NCBI RefSeq assembly: GCF_022605165.1
Contig: NC_063071.1
Location: 186,001 to 250,000 of the forward strand
Source: Purpureocillium takamizusanense
Lineage: Eukaryota; Ascomycota; Sordariomycetes; Hypocreales; Ophiocordycipitaceae
Length of the DNA: 64,000 nucleotides
Direction: 5' to 3'
Below, piece by piece: positions 44,834 through 56,085 of this stretch. Every line of letters starts with the position of its first letter. Within the stretch, counting starts at the first letter, position 1. The translations under genes were made by a program, and so were the position numbers. The notes beneath the pieces are model-generated. The model was not told where the DNA came from, did no database searches, and saw only the letters and a list, made by a program, of their open reading frames with translations.

Positions 44834-45526
44834 ACTCAAAACACCCGGACGATGCCACCAGTGGCAGCAAGGCCCCATCGCGTGGGCATCGACCACCGTC
44901 ATCGCCAGCAAATCACCACGAGCAGCCATAGCAATCGGGACGTGAGGGTCGGTTCGCCGGCAGTGCAGCGCTAGTCAGGGGGAGATTTGCGCGCGCACGG
45001 AGGTCGCGGCGATGGAGTCCACTCGTGGCAGCTCCATCGAAGAATGAAGATTGTGCGCCCATTCAGCTGGCGGCGCCTCAGGATCCTCCCTCATTTCGCC
45101 ATGCCCAATTTTCACCCAGCCGTGCGCCTCGCCTGGACAGCTGATGATGTGGTTGGAGCGGGAAAGGGAGAGGGAGCTGGCTGGCCAGACTTCTCCACGG
45201 ACCGAGCATGCCGCTGCCGTCGCCGCGGCCGTCTGCCGGGCTCACGATCGGCGCCAGAGTTAGCACGGGCGCTTGTGCTCGATATGGTTTTTACCCTTTT
45301 GATGAGTCTGATTCACTGATAGCGGGAGCCCCGTCTAGTCCTGTGATTGACGCAGGTCGGAGTCGAGTGTCTCGGTCAGGCACACGTTTGCGGGTGTGTC
45401 TCTCGATGCGGAGACGGCGTCAATCAACGTTGCAGCTGCTACTGTTGCTTGTGTCCTGTCGTGTCGCCATGGCGTGCTGAGTCGCGCGCGCCACGATGGT
45501 CCTGCATTGTGCTGCATCGCACGACA

Positions 45527-45590
45527 GGGACAGAAAGACAGGCAGACAGACAGACAGGACAGGACCAGGATTAGGACCAGGACAGGGCAA
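45527..45590. repeat. CAGA/CAGGA purine-rich repeat
   Basis: Tandem cagacaga units pass into aggaccagga units. The whole stretch is purine-rich on the plus strand. Confidence 0.7.
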
Positions 45591-47425
45591 GACGACGTGA
45601 CAGGTCGTGACAGGTCCGAGATTGCTGCCGCCCCTGTCACGACTCTTAACCCCCCCTCGTCTTGCTTGCGCGGCGCGTTCGCATCCGTCTGTCTCGCTGC
45701 CGGCGATTTGCAGGTAAAGTGCTATTCTACCAACGGTACTACTAACCTACTGTATCGGGTACTGTGCATGCCTCCTTTTCCTTTCCCCCTCGTCTGCCGG
45801 CACCCGGTGACGTCGTCGAGTGCCCAGTCCAGCCGCCAACCGTCGTTGCTCGCTGCTTGCAGCTTCAGGCCCTCCCTCGAATTCGCCGGCGCAACCGTTC
45901 CGCGGACCGACGACTGGTGCAAAAGACGGCCGAGGGCGCCAGGTAGGTAGCGGCTGGATTTTCACTGAATGTTTCCTTTCCCACTCATCAGTAAGTCGCC
46001 GGCGCGCCGGGCGTGGCGCAGGCCGCCCCAAAAGGGGGAAAGCCCGGGCCGCTGGCGGCAAACGACGATTCCAGTCGGCCTTTTGCCAAGCCAAAACAGA
46101 GTTTCCAGCCCGGCGGCTCAGGCAGACACAGGTTTCATTCTCGAGCAAGCGCAAATCGACGTTTTGTTGGCTGGCCACCCGACTTTTACAATACCTACTC
46201 TCGCGTGAATGGAAATGAGTGCCGGTGGTGGTGAACAAAGACAAAGTATATGTTACTGTACACGCGAATGGAGGCCAAATTGTGGCACCCGCCCACCTCA
46301 GCGGGTTGCTCGGGTGTGGCTCGCTACTTTGCCCCAGCAGGCGGACGTGCCCGGTGGGTACGACTAACACTTATCTGTGCTGGGATGGATGCTGCGCCTG
46401 CGGTGCATTGGCTTCTCGGTGGGTAAACGGCGCGCTGACGTCGCTGCATGTTGTGCAGCGGCGGTCGTGGTCGGCTGCAGCTTTGGTGGGCGAGCGGACC
46501 GCTGGAGCAACCGGTCGCCTTCCATCCATTGTATCGTGCGATGAGCCTCGAGCCCAGCCGGCGGAATCCACTTCATGATTCCTTCCTAGGTATGCTTCCG
46601 ATTGAGGGGCCATTGCCGCCAGTCCTCCCGGTAATGATGCCCTTATTGATCCCATTTGACTGGCCTCCATTGCTTCGCAACCCGCCCCGTAATGGAGCCC
46701 AAGTGCGGCCTCCTTCGGTGGGTGTAGGTGCCCTGTATCACGCCCTCCGCTCAGGTACAGCTCACTAAAAGGTGGACACGTCTGGGCCCGACCGTAGTGG
46801 GTGGACCAGCGCCTCAGCAGCCGCAGGCAGGCAGTGCTCGGGCAGGTCTTGCCCAGTGAAGAATCCATGGTACTGGGCCCTTCCAGTGGCTCGTGTGACC
46901 CTCGGATTGGAAGACGCGCCCCCCAAAGTGGCGCCTCAGATGGCGGGGCGGCCTCTCGCCTTAGTTCAGTCCTTCAGTGGTCTGAACAAGCTGGGGGCAG
47001 CCGAGGAGGCACTATAGGCGCTACAGCGCACGGGTACCCATCTCTCGTACCCGCCCTGGACGGACACCTCTCGCTGCGGTCGCCTGGAGGTACACTTCAC
47101 CGACCAACAACACCCTCCAGCGACCACACGACTACGACGACGACGACCGTCATTGACGAGACACTCGATCGCTCCGGCGCGCCCTCACTCGTTTCGCGCG
47201 CCTACGACCGATCGAAAGCCAGTACTGCATCCTCTCGCTTCTCCTCGTCAGCGTCCGCTCGCTCGCTTTGTGTCATTCGCCCTCGCCAACCGGTCATCCG
47301 CCCATTGTTCGCTCGTTCGCTCCTCGCCTCGTTCGCTTGCACCACCGACCACCACGAAAAAAGAACAAGCCTGATTGCTGTCCCCTCGACCCCAGCGGCG
47401 GCAGTCCGCCCGCCAGCTCGCCACC

Positions 47426-48767
47426 ATGCTTCGCTGGCTCGTCAACTTCGGCTTCCTGATCCTCCCCATAGGCGTCACCATCGGCATCCTGCTCGGCCTC
47501 CAAGCCCAGCGCCAGGCCACCGGCGGACCGCCCTTGTTCCAGCCTCCCGACCAGCCCGGCGGCGCGCCTCCTCTCAACAACAAGCTCACTTACGTCCAGT
47601 CCTGCAGGAAGGAGGACGGCATTCATCCCAAGGTCAAGAAGGGCTACCAAGAATTCACACGTGAGTCTCCCACTGTCCGTCCGCACAAAACGGATGCATT
47701 GGCCCGGCTGCGGCACAGACTCGACGACGACGACGACCGCGGGCACATATCCGTGCTCCATGGTCGCGTCACGCCTTGGCCTTTGCGGATCCGTGTTCTG
47801 CATGAACCCGTTCGCCAAGACGTCCAGGAACCTTCATTGGCCCTGCCCGTCATGACAAGCCGCATTTTACTGACAATCGTTCGTAGTGAACCCTAATCAA
47901 TGGGGTACCAAGGCGGGAGACCCCGGCTTCCTGTGTATGAATGTACGTCTCGTCAAGAAAATTCTCCCTTGAACCCCACGGGTTGCTAAAGATTCTGCGC
48001 TTAGGTGACTACGTTCAACAACCAGACGTATCCTACCAAGCACACGGCGCCGGAATGGACCATTTGGTGGCAGTATGACCCTATCAGCGGCGACGGCAAC
48101 AACGTGCACGCCTTCCCCAACGTCAAGGTCGATGGCGGCGTGTTGCCGCTGCCCGTCAAGGACGTTTCCATGGTCGACTTCAACATGCAGTGGCGAATGA
48201 GATTGGACAACAAAACCGGTCCGACGGATACGAACGAGCTGACTACCAACAATGTCAACGCCAACGTGGCAGTCGACATGTTCTTGGATACAAACCAAGA
48301 AGCCGCCAAGTCCAGCGAAAAGGCCAAGTTCGAAGTCATGATCTGGTTCGCCGCCCTGGGTGCGGGAACCAAGGCCGTCAACGAGAAGGCAGGCAATGAA
48401 GTTGCACGGTACACGTTCAACGGAACGACGTTGTGAGTAGCCCAGAGTTGCCCGCACTGCCCTGCGACGCTTCGTTGCGCATTTGATGTTCTTGGGGCTG
48501 ACAATTGACACGCCCATCAGCGACCTGTTCGCCGGTAAGAACTCAAACCAGCAGATGGTGCTCACGTGGAAGGCGCAGACGACAATGGACGACTTCCACG
48601 GCGACCTGAGCCCTTTCATCAAGGAGATCGTGAAGCTCAACAACGCCGACTACATTACGGACAGCCACTACCTGGGATACCTCAGTTTCGGCTCCGAGGC
48701 GTACTTCTCGAGCAAACCCGTCACGTTCCACGTACCGTCACTGGAGATTGACGTACAGAAAGCATAA
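47426..48767 (+). CDS. Glycoside hydrolase family 12 protein with N-terminal membrane anchor
   Basis: Exons 47426 to 47660, 47887 to 47942, 48005 to 48432 and 48521 to 48767; 321 residues. The start has a Kozak-like context (ccaccATG). Both GH12 catalytic acids are visible: E207 in KFEVMIWF and E299 in FGSEAYFSS. DFNMQWRM, WTIWWQY and LGYLSF add family support. GH12 enzymes cut beta-1,4-glucan or xyloglucan. The N-terminus has a hydrophobic helix at about 5 to 25 (LVNFGFLILPIGVTIGILLG), then a Gln/Pro-rich linker to about 52, with no small-residue cleavage site, so it looks like a signal anchor (type II membrane protein) rather than a cleaved signal peptide. The first intron (226 nt) is long for this window. 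It is divergent from the GT2 gene. Confidence 0.87.
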
Positions 48768-49021
48768 TGGCAACGGCGCAATGATTCAATGATTTGGGAT
48801 TTTGTGTACTTAATAGAGAACATATCAAGAGCAGCGCATGTTATTTTTCTTTCATTCTGGAATGCTCTCGTCCGCGGCGACCGGCCACCAAGCATTTTCG
48901 GTACATCTCAGGCCAAGGTAATGCTGCGCTCGAATGACCCCGGCGCCAGCGACAGTCCCTCTGCTGTATCTCCCGTGCTGCTAACAGGGCCGGGTTATTA
49001 TGCTGGGTACGGGTTCTCCAA

Positions 49022-50846
49022 CTACGCCGCTTGGATCAGACACCGCCCTCCGGTCGGTGCGGCCAGGAAGTAAATCGCGGGCTCCATTTCCTGGTCGGAC
49101 ATGCCCTCGAGCGACGAAACCTGCGCGCTTGGAAAGGTGAGGAAGAAGCGCGCGGAGGCGAGCCGAAGTTCTATCTTGGCAAGGTGTTGCCCGATGCAGA
49201 CTAGACGTCATCAGCGCGTTTTCCCAACCTCGAATCAGCCCAAGCAAGCCAAAACGTGGCAACGTCTCTCACCTCGCGGGCCGCGACCAAACGGCATGAA
49301 CGAGTCCTTCATCGTCTTGGTCGGATCCGCCCACCGCGACGGAATGAAGGCGTCTGGCTGCGGAAATACAACGGGGTCCCGGTGCATGCTATAAGCCTGG
49401 GTGCTGACGGTCGTTCCCTCGTCGAACCAGTATCCCGCCAGCTCGCATCCGCCGGGAGGCACCACGCGGGGCAGCCCCGACGGCGCCGCAGAGTAGAGCC
49501 GCAGCGTCTCGGTGATGACCTGCTCCAGGTACGGCAGGTCCCGCAGGTGAGCCTCTGTGTAGTCCTCGGGCAGCGTGCGCAGCTCCTCGACGAGGGCATC
49601 GCGGATGGACGGCTGGCGGCAGACGGCCCACGTCAGGTACGCCATGGTGTTGGCGGTGGTGTCGCTCCCCGCGACGATGTACGACTGCGCCTCGTCGCGG
49701 ACCTCGTCAAAGGACAGCTTCTCGTCCTCCTCGGCCCTGAACACCTTGGTGAAGAGCGTCTGCTGCACAAAGGTCGCGTCGTTCTCGACCACGCGCCGGT
49801 ACCGGTTGAGCGAGTCTGTGGCGTAGCGCCTCATATTGGCGCTCGCCTCCACGGCTTCCCGGAACATGGGGATCTGGAAGGGCGTCTTGTAGGCGAGGCT
49901 GACGAGGGACGGCAGGCTGACGCGGAGGGCGCCGATGCGGCCGACTCGCTCCAGCTCGTGCGCATACTTGTTTTTCTACGGACGGGGTGTTAGTCAATAC
50001 AGTTCGGTTCAGTCCGCTCGCCCATAAGTCAGGTGCGAGAGAGAGCCTCTCCTTTCCAAGTCGCAGTGGAGATGAGATAGCCAAGAGGGAGGGAGGGAGA
50101 CAAGGACACTCACACGGCCGAGCTCGAGCATGTGAAACGAGTCGCCAAAGGTAAGCTGGCCGATAATATCCGTCGCCATGAAGAGGTACCACTTGAGCAC
50201 GTCTGCGGACCCGCGCGCCTTCATCTCCTCGTCGATGCGCCGCACCGCGAGGTCTACGTGCGCGCGGATCTGCGGCATGACGGACTTGAGCGACGTCTCG
50301 GACATGGGCGAGGCGAGGAGCCGGCGGTGGCGCCGGTGGAAGTCGATGTTGACGGTGCTGAACATGGCCTCGGACCCGGGGGAGACGAGGCTCGTGTAGA
50401 AGTCGGACTTGAGGAACGTCTCCTTGGTCGTGTATATGGCCTTGACGGCCTCGAGGTCGGAAATGGCCACCTCGTTTGGCGCGACGCGTACGACGGGGCC
50501 TTTTCCCAACCCGCGTGGTTTCAGTCAGTCGAGTCGAGCCCGGGACTTATAGGAGATGAAGGGGAAGGAAGGGAGGGACGGATGGATGAATGAATCCCAT
50601 GGCAACAAACGCACCATATTTTTTGTGCAAGGCGTGCACGTAGAAGCACCTCGTTCCTTTCAGGAAGTGGAGGTCGACGACTAGGCTCGTCCACTTGCTG
50701 TACCACGGCCCAGGGACCTTTGATGTTGACGAGCGGCTGATCTGGAGGATACTCCGAGCGAGTACCACGGCCAGAACCACCCCGGTGAGGGTGAGGGCCG
50801 CCCCGGCGAGGGACAGTAGACCGCCGCTCATTGGAAAGACGGCCAT
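49022..50846 (-). CDS. Cytochrome P450 monooxygenase
   Basis: Exons 50846 to 50615, 50499 to 50114, 49975 to 49273 and 49200 to 49022; 499 residues, normal P450 length. An N-terminal membrane anchor (about 8 to 32) is followed by the proline hinge region KVPGPWYSKW. The I-helix is AGSDTT (308 to 313), ExxR is E362 to R365 (ETLR), and the heme-binding loop FGRGPRVCIGQ places the ligand at Cys442, with an intron inside that loop. It is an ER-anchored enzyme needing a P450 reductase. The substrate is unknown. It is the first member of a run of oxidative genes up to 62625 that also holds an SDR, a regulator, a BVMO and a hydrolase. It is convergent with the GH12 gene. Confidence 0.93.
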
Positions 50847-50891
50847 GGAGTGTTGACTAGTTATCGTTTCTACCGTCCTCTTCCGGTTGCG

Positions 50892-50940
50892 CTCTCCTCT
50901 TTCTCTTTCTCTTTCTCTGTGTGTGTGTCTCTCTCTCTCT
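50892..50940. repeat. (CTTT)n(GT)n(CT)n compound microsatellite
   Basis: A pyrimidine tract of ctcttt units runs into gtgtgtgt and then ctctctct, about 45 bases upstream of the P450 start codon and so in its leader or core promoter. Confidence 0.85.
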
Positions 50941-53578
50941 TGGTGGGGAAGATATATCGATGGCGAGTGCTGCTAGATATGAGTGAGACAAAGTGATATG
51001 ATTCCCCGCTCGCTGCTTCAGTCAGCGTTGTTTGCATGTGCGACCCTTTTTATGTTCAGACGGCCATGTATACATTGCATTGCATGGTGGTGGGCGCTGT
51101 TTATTATACGCCACGCCACGACAACACACACATCGTCCGTCGACGGCGAGCGAGCGAGCACCCACAGCCCGTGTCCCCCGGTTCGACATGCTATGCTTTT
51201 GCTACACATCACCTGCACGGGAAACAGGGTCTCGCGCGGACGGCCCGGCGCGCGCGGGGGGGCGCGGGAGACGCTTCGAGAGAGGGGCGAGAGTCAACTG
51301 CAACGCCGGACGGGGTTTTCGCCGGCGACTCACCTCACCGCGGGCGCACTATTCTGTCTAGCTACGTAGCTCTCTCTGAAGGCAGCTCCTCACCCAGTCC
51401 AGCGCAGCACATACGTAGTGATGGCAACAAGGGTATGTATGTCACTTGCAGCTCCGATAGTGCGAAACGGCCTCTGGGGCGTGCTCCTCAACACGCCGGT
51501 CGGAGTGTCGGAGGCGCGAGGGGAGAGGAAAGGAGGGTGTATAGTATACGCGTGTGTGTGTGGGGGAGACTCGGGAAGGTAGGTGGAAGCGCCTCGAACG
51601 GGCGCAAGTGATAACTACCTATGCATTGGTGGTTGTGGTGGCCTTCAAGGCTGACTGGTGCAGGCACCATGTTACCCTGTGATGTGCTCTTTGGTAGAGA
51701 TGAGGGGAGGGGGGAACGGGTCACGCACGTCGTGCAGCACGAGGTACGCCATGTCTCGCGAGTAGTGACCTCACGCGAACGCGGGCGCGCGCGAGACTGC
51801 ATTGGGGAGGCGATGGGATTGATTGATGGATTGATCGCCTGGGCCGTCGGGCGGGCGGTGCGGGCGGCAAAGGAACGGAAACCCCCACGAACTTGTCATG
51901 TCTGCTGGTACGGGCCGCACGAAGTGCCGTCCGTCGGCCGAGGGCGCGAGACGCTGAGTGCCGATGGAGGCGAGGCGATGACACATCCACCGTTCCTCTC
52001 CCCCTCCCTAAGCAGCAGCAGCCTTCCGTGGTTCGCGCATCATGCAGGCTTGGCATCGACAAACGAGAGGCATCTAATAGGGCGCAGATGTCGGCCAGTG
52101 GGAAACGGCGGAGGGGGGATGATCGGAACGCGGAGACGGGCGATGGCGGCGGCGACGACGGGCAAGCGGCTGAGGACTGTAGGAGAGGAGGTGAGGTGAG
52201 GCTATCACGGTGTTAACGGCCGATGGCAGCGCGGGCCGGGGCGAGCGGGGTGAGCGGGAGCGCCGCGGATCGGCAACAGCTGCTCAACTCACAGCTGAGG
52301 TTCGATCCGGGGACATGAAGGATCTCTATCCCATCAATGTCCACGGAGACTCCGTGCTGAATATTAATAGGACGCGGTGACGCTACCATAGATGGATCAA
52401 GTGCGGAGTTGCCACGCGGGTCTGGTACCATCAAACGATGGATGGGTTCATCGTCATCGGGCGGCAGGAGAGACAAGAGCACAGAAGAACAAAAGGGGGA
52501 GGGAGGGAGGGATGCGCCTGGCGGGGGGGTCGAATGGAACATTATACGAAGTACGGGGGGCGAGCATGTGCTGTTGTGTAACGATGTCGTGTAGCCTGAT
52601 GCGTGAGGAGTTCGGATTTAACAAACAGCCTATATAGTAGTGGGTGGTGGTAGTCTTACAGCCGGGCAATCCGTGTAAGTGGTGATGCTCGGGGCTTCGA
52701 AATATCCCGTCAGACCCGGCGTTTCAGACTCGTGCGCCTTGAGCGACGACTTGCTTTGCCACGAGAGAGGGTCTGGTGCATTGCAGAGTTGGTATCAGAC
52801 GAAGTTGGCTCTTGCTTCCGCTAGCATTCTGTCTTTCACTTCTCTGTATTTGCAGTCCTACAATCGAGTGTCCCATTTAACGTTTGGAGCAGACGTCCAG
52901 TTTGACAATAGGATATGAGCTAGCCTCGACGTACGCGCGCCTGACTCGATTAGCACCAACTGTGTAGGAACGAACCGCCGTGCTCGCAGATACGCACTGT
53001 CCAGACTGGACGAGTAGAGATGAGGCTTCCAATCATGGAAACTGCGCGAGATATGCCCGGACTGAGTCTCAATCGGCCTGCCTCTCTCCCGTTGTTGTGC
53101 ATCACTCGGTTGATATGACCCTGGTCCAGGGTAACTCTCGTATCTCGACCGCAGGCGGATACGAAGCAGCTCGCGAAGCGAAAGCAGGCAAAGCTGTGTT
53201 GAGACACTGATAATGCGTGGAACGGCTGGGTTGGTACCGTATGGCAATGACAGTGGCCCTCTTCTGCTGTTGGTACGTTGACATGTGCTGCTGCTGCTAC
53301 TACTTACTACCTCTGCGGGCTCTCGTCGGCTATGATATGGCGGTTTCAGATGACCTACAAAAAGTTCAAAAACACAGACGGAGTTACGTACTAGTTTACA
53401 CTGGTACTACGTACTTGTTTCGGTTGGCAGTCCCGGGCGCCACCGACGGACTGAGTCAACGCATGATCCGCGGCCGCGGCCCCGGCGGTGTTCGGCCAGG
53501 CCCGTCCGTCGTGCCGGCAACATGGACATGGACGGGGGGGCGTTGGAATGAGATACCCGCGACACATGGCCCGAGTCA

Positions 53579-53615
53579 TGTGTGTGTGTGTGTCTCTCTC
53601 TCTCTCTTTCTCTTT
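53579..53615. repeat. (TG)n(TC)n compound microsatellite
   Basis: About seven tg units followed by about nine tc units, in a gene-free stretch. Confidence 0.85.
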
Positions 53616-53916
53616 GCTGCGCCGCGTGGATGACGACAGGACGCATTACAGCGACATTGTTAGTGCCAATAACATCGTCGTACAGCAGCACGCACTAATA
53701 AGCGAGGAATTTTGGGTCCTCGGACTTTCCCAGCGTTGCTGCCGCTTCCCCGAAATTCCGAAGAACGTCTTCTTTCGAATCCATCAAGTAACACTTTACT
53801 ACCAACGTACGTCCTCAAGCACGCACGCCCCCCCTCCTCCCGAATCCTGCGTCCACATCACCGCATCAACGAATGAGCCCGCGATAGATGATGACCGAAA
53901 GTTGGGCGGCGCACAC

Positions 53917-55197
53917 CTAGATGGGCGTCATCGAGGCCACAGGGCCCATGATGCTCTCGCCAAACGCCGCCGCCGTCTTGCCGCAGTCGGCCACAATGTT
54001 CTGCCCGTTGACCGCGGCGGCCAGGTCGGACGCCAGGAAGACGCCGAGGCTGGCCACCTCGTCCGGTTCTGGGATGCGGTCGTAGTAATAGTAGGGTGAC
54101 TTGCCCGCGCCGCCGCCGCCATGCCGCCGCCCGAGCGTCTCGTCGAACTGCTTCAGCGCCTGCTCCTTGCTTGCCATCGTCATCGTCATCGTCATCGTCG
54201 TCGTTGGCTGAGCTGCCGTCTGCTGCTCCTCCGTCCTGCCCTCGGCCGCCGCCGGTGACGTCGCCATGATGCTCGTCCGGATGAAGCCCGGCGCCATGGC
54301 GTTGACGCGCACGTGCGTCGACGACAAGTGCACCGACGCAGACTTGACCATGTGGCTCACGGCGGCCTTGGCGGACGCTGTCCGGTGGAAAACGTGAGCA
54401 CACATATACACACACACTCATGACATACACATGCTGTCCGGTCGAAGAACATGCACGCGCGCACTCGCTCTGCATGGGAGCAAAGCAAAGCATGTGTGGG
54501 TGAGTGAAAACTCACCGTACGAGATGTCGGCGACGCCTCCCGAAACCCCAGCCATTGAGCTTGTGACGACGATGGAGCCCCCCGGCTTCGTCTTCTCCGC
54601 CGATAGGTTGCTCATGCCCTGGCCGGCGTATCGGATGGCGAGGAAGAAGGATCGTTGCATCACTGCTTGGACGCGGTCGTAGTATGCGCCGTTGGTATCC
54701 TGCAACGCCCTGCATATGGGTGCTCAGTCAGCGTTGCGCCGCTCTGGACAAGTCTTGTTGTTGATGCTGCTCCCCACATCACATCCATCCCTGTCTGAAC
54801 AGGACCGACCGGTGGAACGGCCACCGCGGGGGTTAGGTAGCAGTCTCCAAGGAAAGAGGAAAAGTCGGTGGGAGGCTGACCTGAAGCCCCCAAAGCCCGC
54901 GTTGGCAAAGTAAAAGTCCAGCCGCCCATGGTCCGCAATGGCCTTCTTGACCACGTGGATCGTCTGCTCTTCCGACGACACGTCGAGCACCTGTCCGTGG
55001 ACCTTGCACGGCGAGCCCGCCGCCCGCACCTCGTCTTGCAGAGAGGGAATGTTGGTCAGCGTGAGGTCCGTGGCGTAGACGGCTCGTGCGCCGGCCGCGG
55101 CGAGCGAAAGGACCAGAGACCGCCCGATGCCGTGGGGGGATCCCGCCCCCGTGACGATGCCGACCTTGCCAGCGAGGAGCTTGGGAGAAAAAGCCAT
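53917..55197 (-). CDS. Short-chain dehydrogenase/reductase, classical type
   Basis: Exons 55197 to 54881, 54709 to 54516 and 54377 to 53917; 323 residues. The nucleotide motif TGAGSPHGIG begins at residue 16, FANAG follows, IVVTSSMAGVSG carries the catalytic Ser, and the second junction builds YASAK (Y170, K174), so the active site is intact. Classical SDRs are 250 to 280 residues; the excess is an insertion near 214 to 250 containing TTTMTMTMTMA, encoded by a repeat at 54175 to 54203, plus a Gly-rich and Tyr-rich loop. It should oxidise an alcohol or reduce a ketone with NAD(P). Between the P450 and the BVMO it could supply the ketone for Baeyer-Villiger oxidation. Confidence 0.9.
54175..54203. 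repeat. (CATCGT)n hexamer repeat within SDR coding sequence
   Basis: Four catcgt units with flanking cgt. On the minus strand they encode alternating Thr and Met in a loop that ordinary SDRs lack. Confidence 0.85.
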
Positions 55198-56085
55198 GAT
55201 GCGAGTACTATTACATGTACTGTATGCGAAGTGCAGAAATCCAGCCTTGAGACAAAGGATAGCACAGGGGAGTAACTTGCAGAGAAAGTTACTCCGGCTA
55301 TATCTTTATCTAGCTCCAAGGACGCGTTGTTCGTTGCATCAGCAGTTGTTGACAAGCGCCAGGACAATCCAATAGCTTCTAGAGCTGCTGATGCGCCTGA
55401 ATGGCCAAGCCAACAGCCAAACGTTTGTACGCAATCCCCGCTCGAAACCCAACGCCGTCGGTAAACAGTCCGGGTTGTAAGAAGAGTCCGGGCAAAGCCC
55501 ACGGAAGCCGCGGCAAGCTCGCGAGGCAAGCATGGGGAGGGGCCACGAACAGAGGACGCCAACCACCTGCACTGGGTAAGCGGCTGGGTAACGCTTTCTG
55601 CTTCATATTTATACGATGTAAGAAGCGGATGTGCTGCAAGTGCGTGTGGCCGTGTTACGCACGCTTGCATCGCGTTGTGGTGTTGCTACCATGCGATCGA
55701 TACGTTCGATCACTGGGGATTCGCGTCTGAAGCGAGATAGATCATTCATGAAGACATCGTCGTGGACGGGGACAAGCAGCCATGCCTGCATCATACACTG
55801 GCGGCAATCAACTACACAGGCCATCACCGATCAAGGGATAAATGTATGTGTCCGTAAAGGTCTTCAAGTGACGTCGGACAACCTTAGCCTCCGCCGAACA
55901 TTGCTTCACAGTTGCGCGATGGTAAGTATTGAGACTGGCTCTCTGTCGCAATCTCAGAAGGCCTTAAGTTTTCGGCATCCCCCTGGCTCTCCACTACTAC
56001 GCTGCTCCGTCCTGCTTTCCTTGCTGCTACTCGCGCAATAAGTGACAACGCCTCAAGTAGTTGGCTATTCCCCAATGTCTGGCGA
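55198..56085. other. Intergenic stretch between SDR and regulator
   Basis: About 890 bases, both flanking genes on the minus strand. No gene is recognised. It should hold the SDR promoter. Confidence 0.5.

Larger units (their letters stand above)
41218..47425. promoter_or_regulatory. Large gene-poor divergent region with microsatellites
   Basis: About 6.2 kb lies between the divergent GT2 and GH12 genes. No open frame here has a recognisable domain; the frames are rich in Arg, Ser and Pro as expected of noncoding GC-rich DNA. Simple repeats are at 42761 to 42793, 44065 to 44098, 44808 to 44833 and 45527 to 45590. Long 5' leaders, a noncoding transcript or a missed intron-rich gene remain possible. 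Confidence 0.55.
50847..53916. other. Intergenic stretch of 3.1 kb with microsatellites
   Basis: It lies between the P450 start and the SDR end. No credible gene is seen. A CT/GT microsatellite lies at 50892 to 50940, close to the P450 start, and a TG/TC microsatellite at 53579 to 53615. A TATA-like gatatatcgat lies near 50952, about 100 bases upstream of the P450 start. Confidence 0.5.

Noticed and set aside
42761..45590. Repeats in the gene-poor stretch considered as a CRISPR-like array
   Set aside because: They are simple microsatellites without regular spacers, and a fungal nuclear genome would not carry CRISPR arrays.
46801..47664. A 287-codon plus-strand frame overlapping the first exon of the GH12 gene
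   Set aside because: It is in a different phase from the GH12 exon, begins with a low-complexity reading, and stops inside the first intron. The GH12 model explains the conserved sequence.
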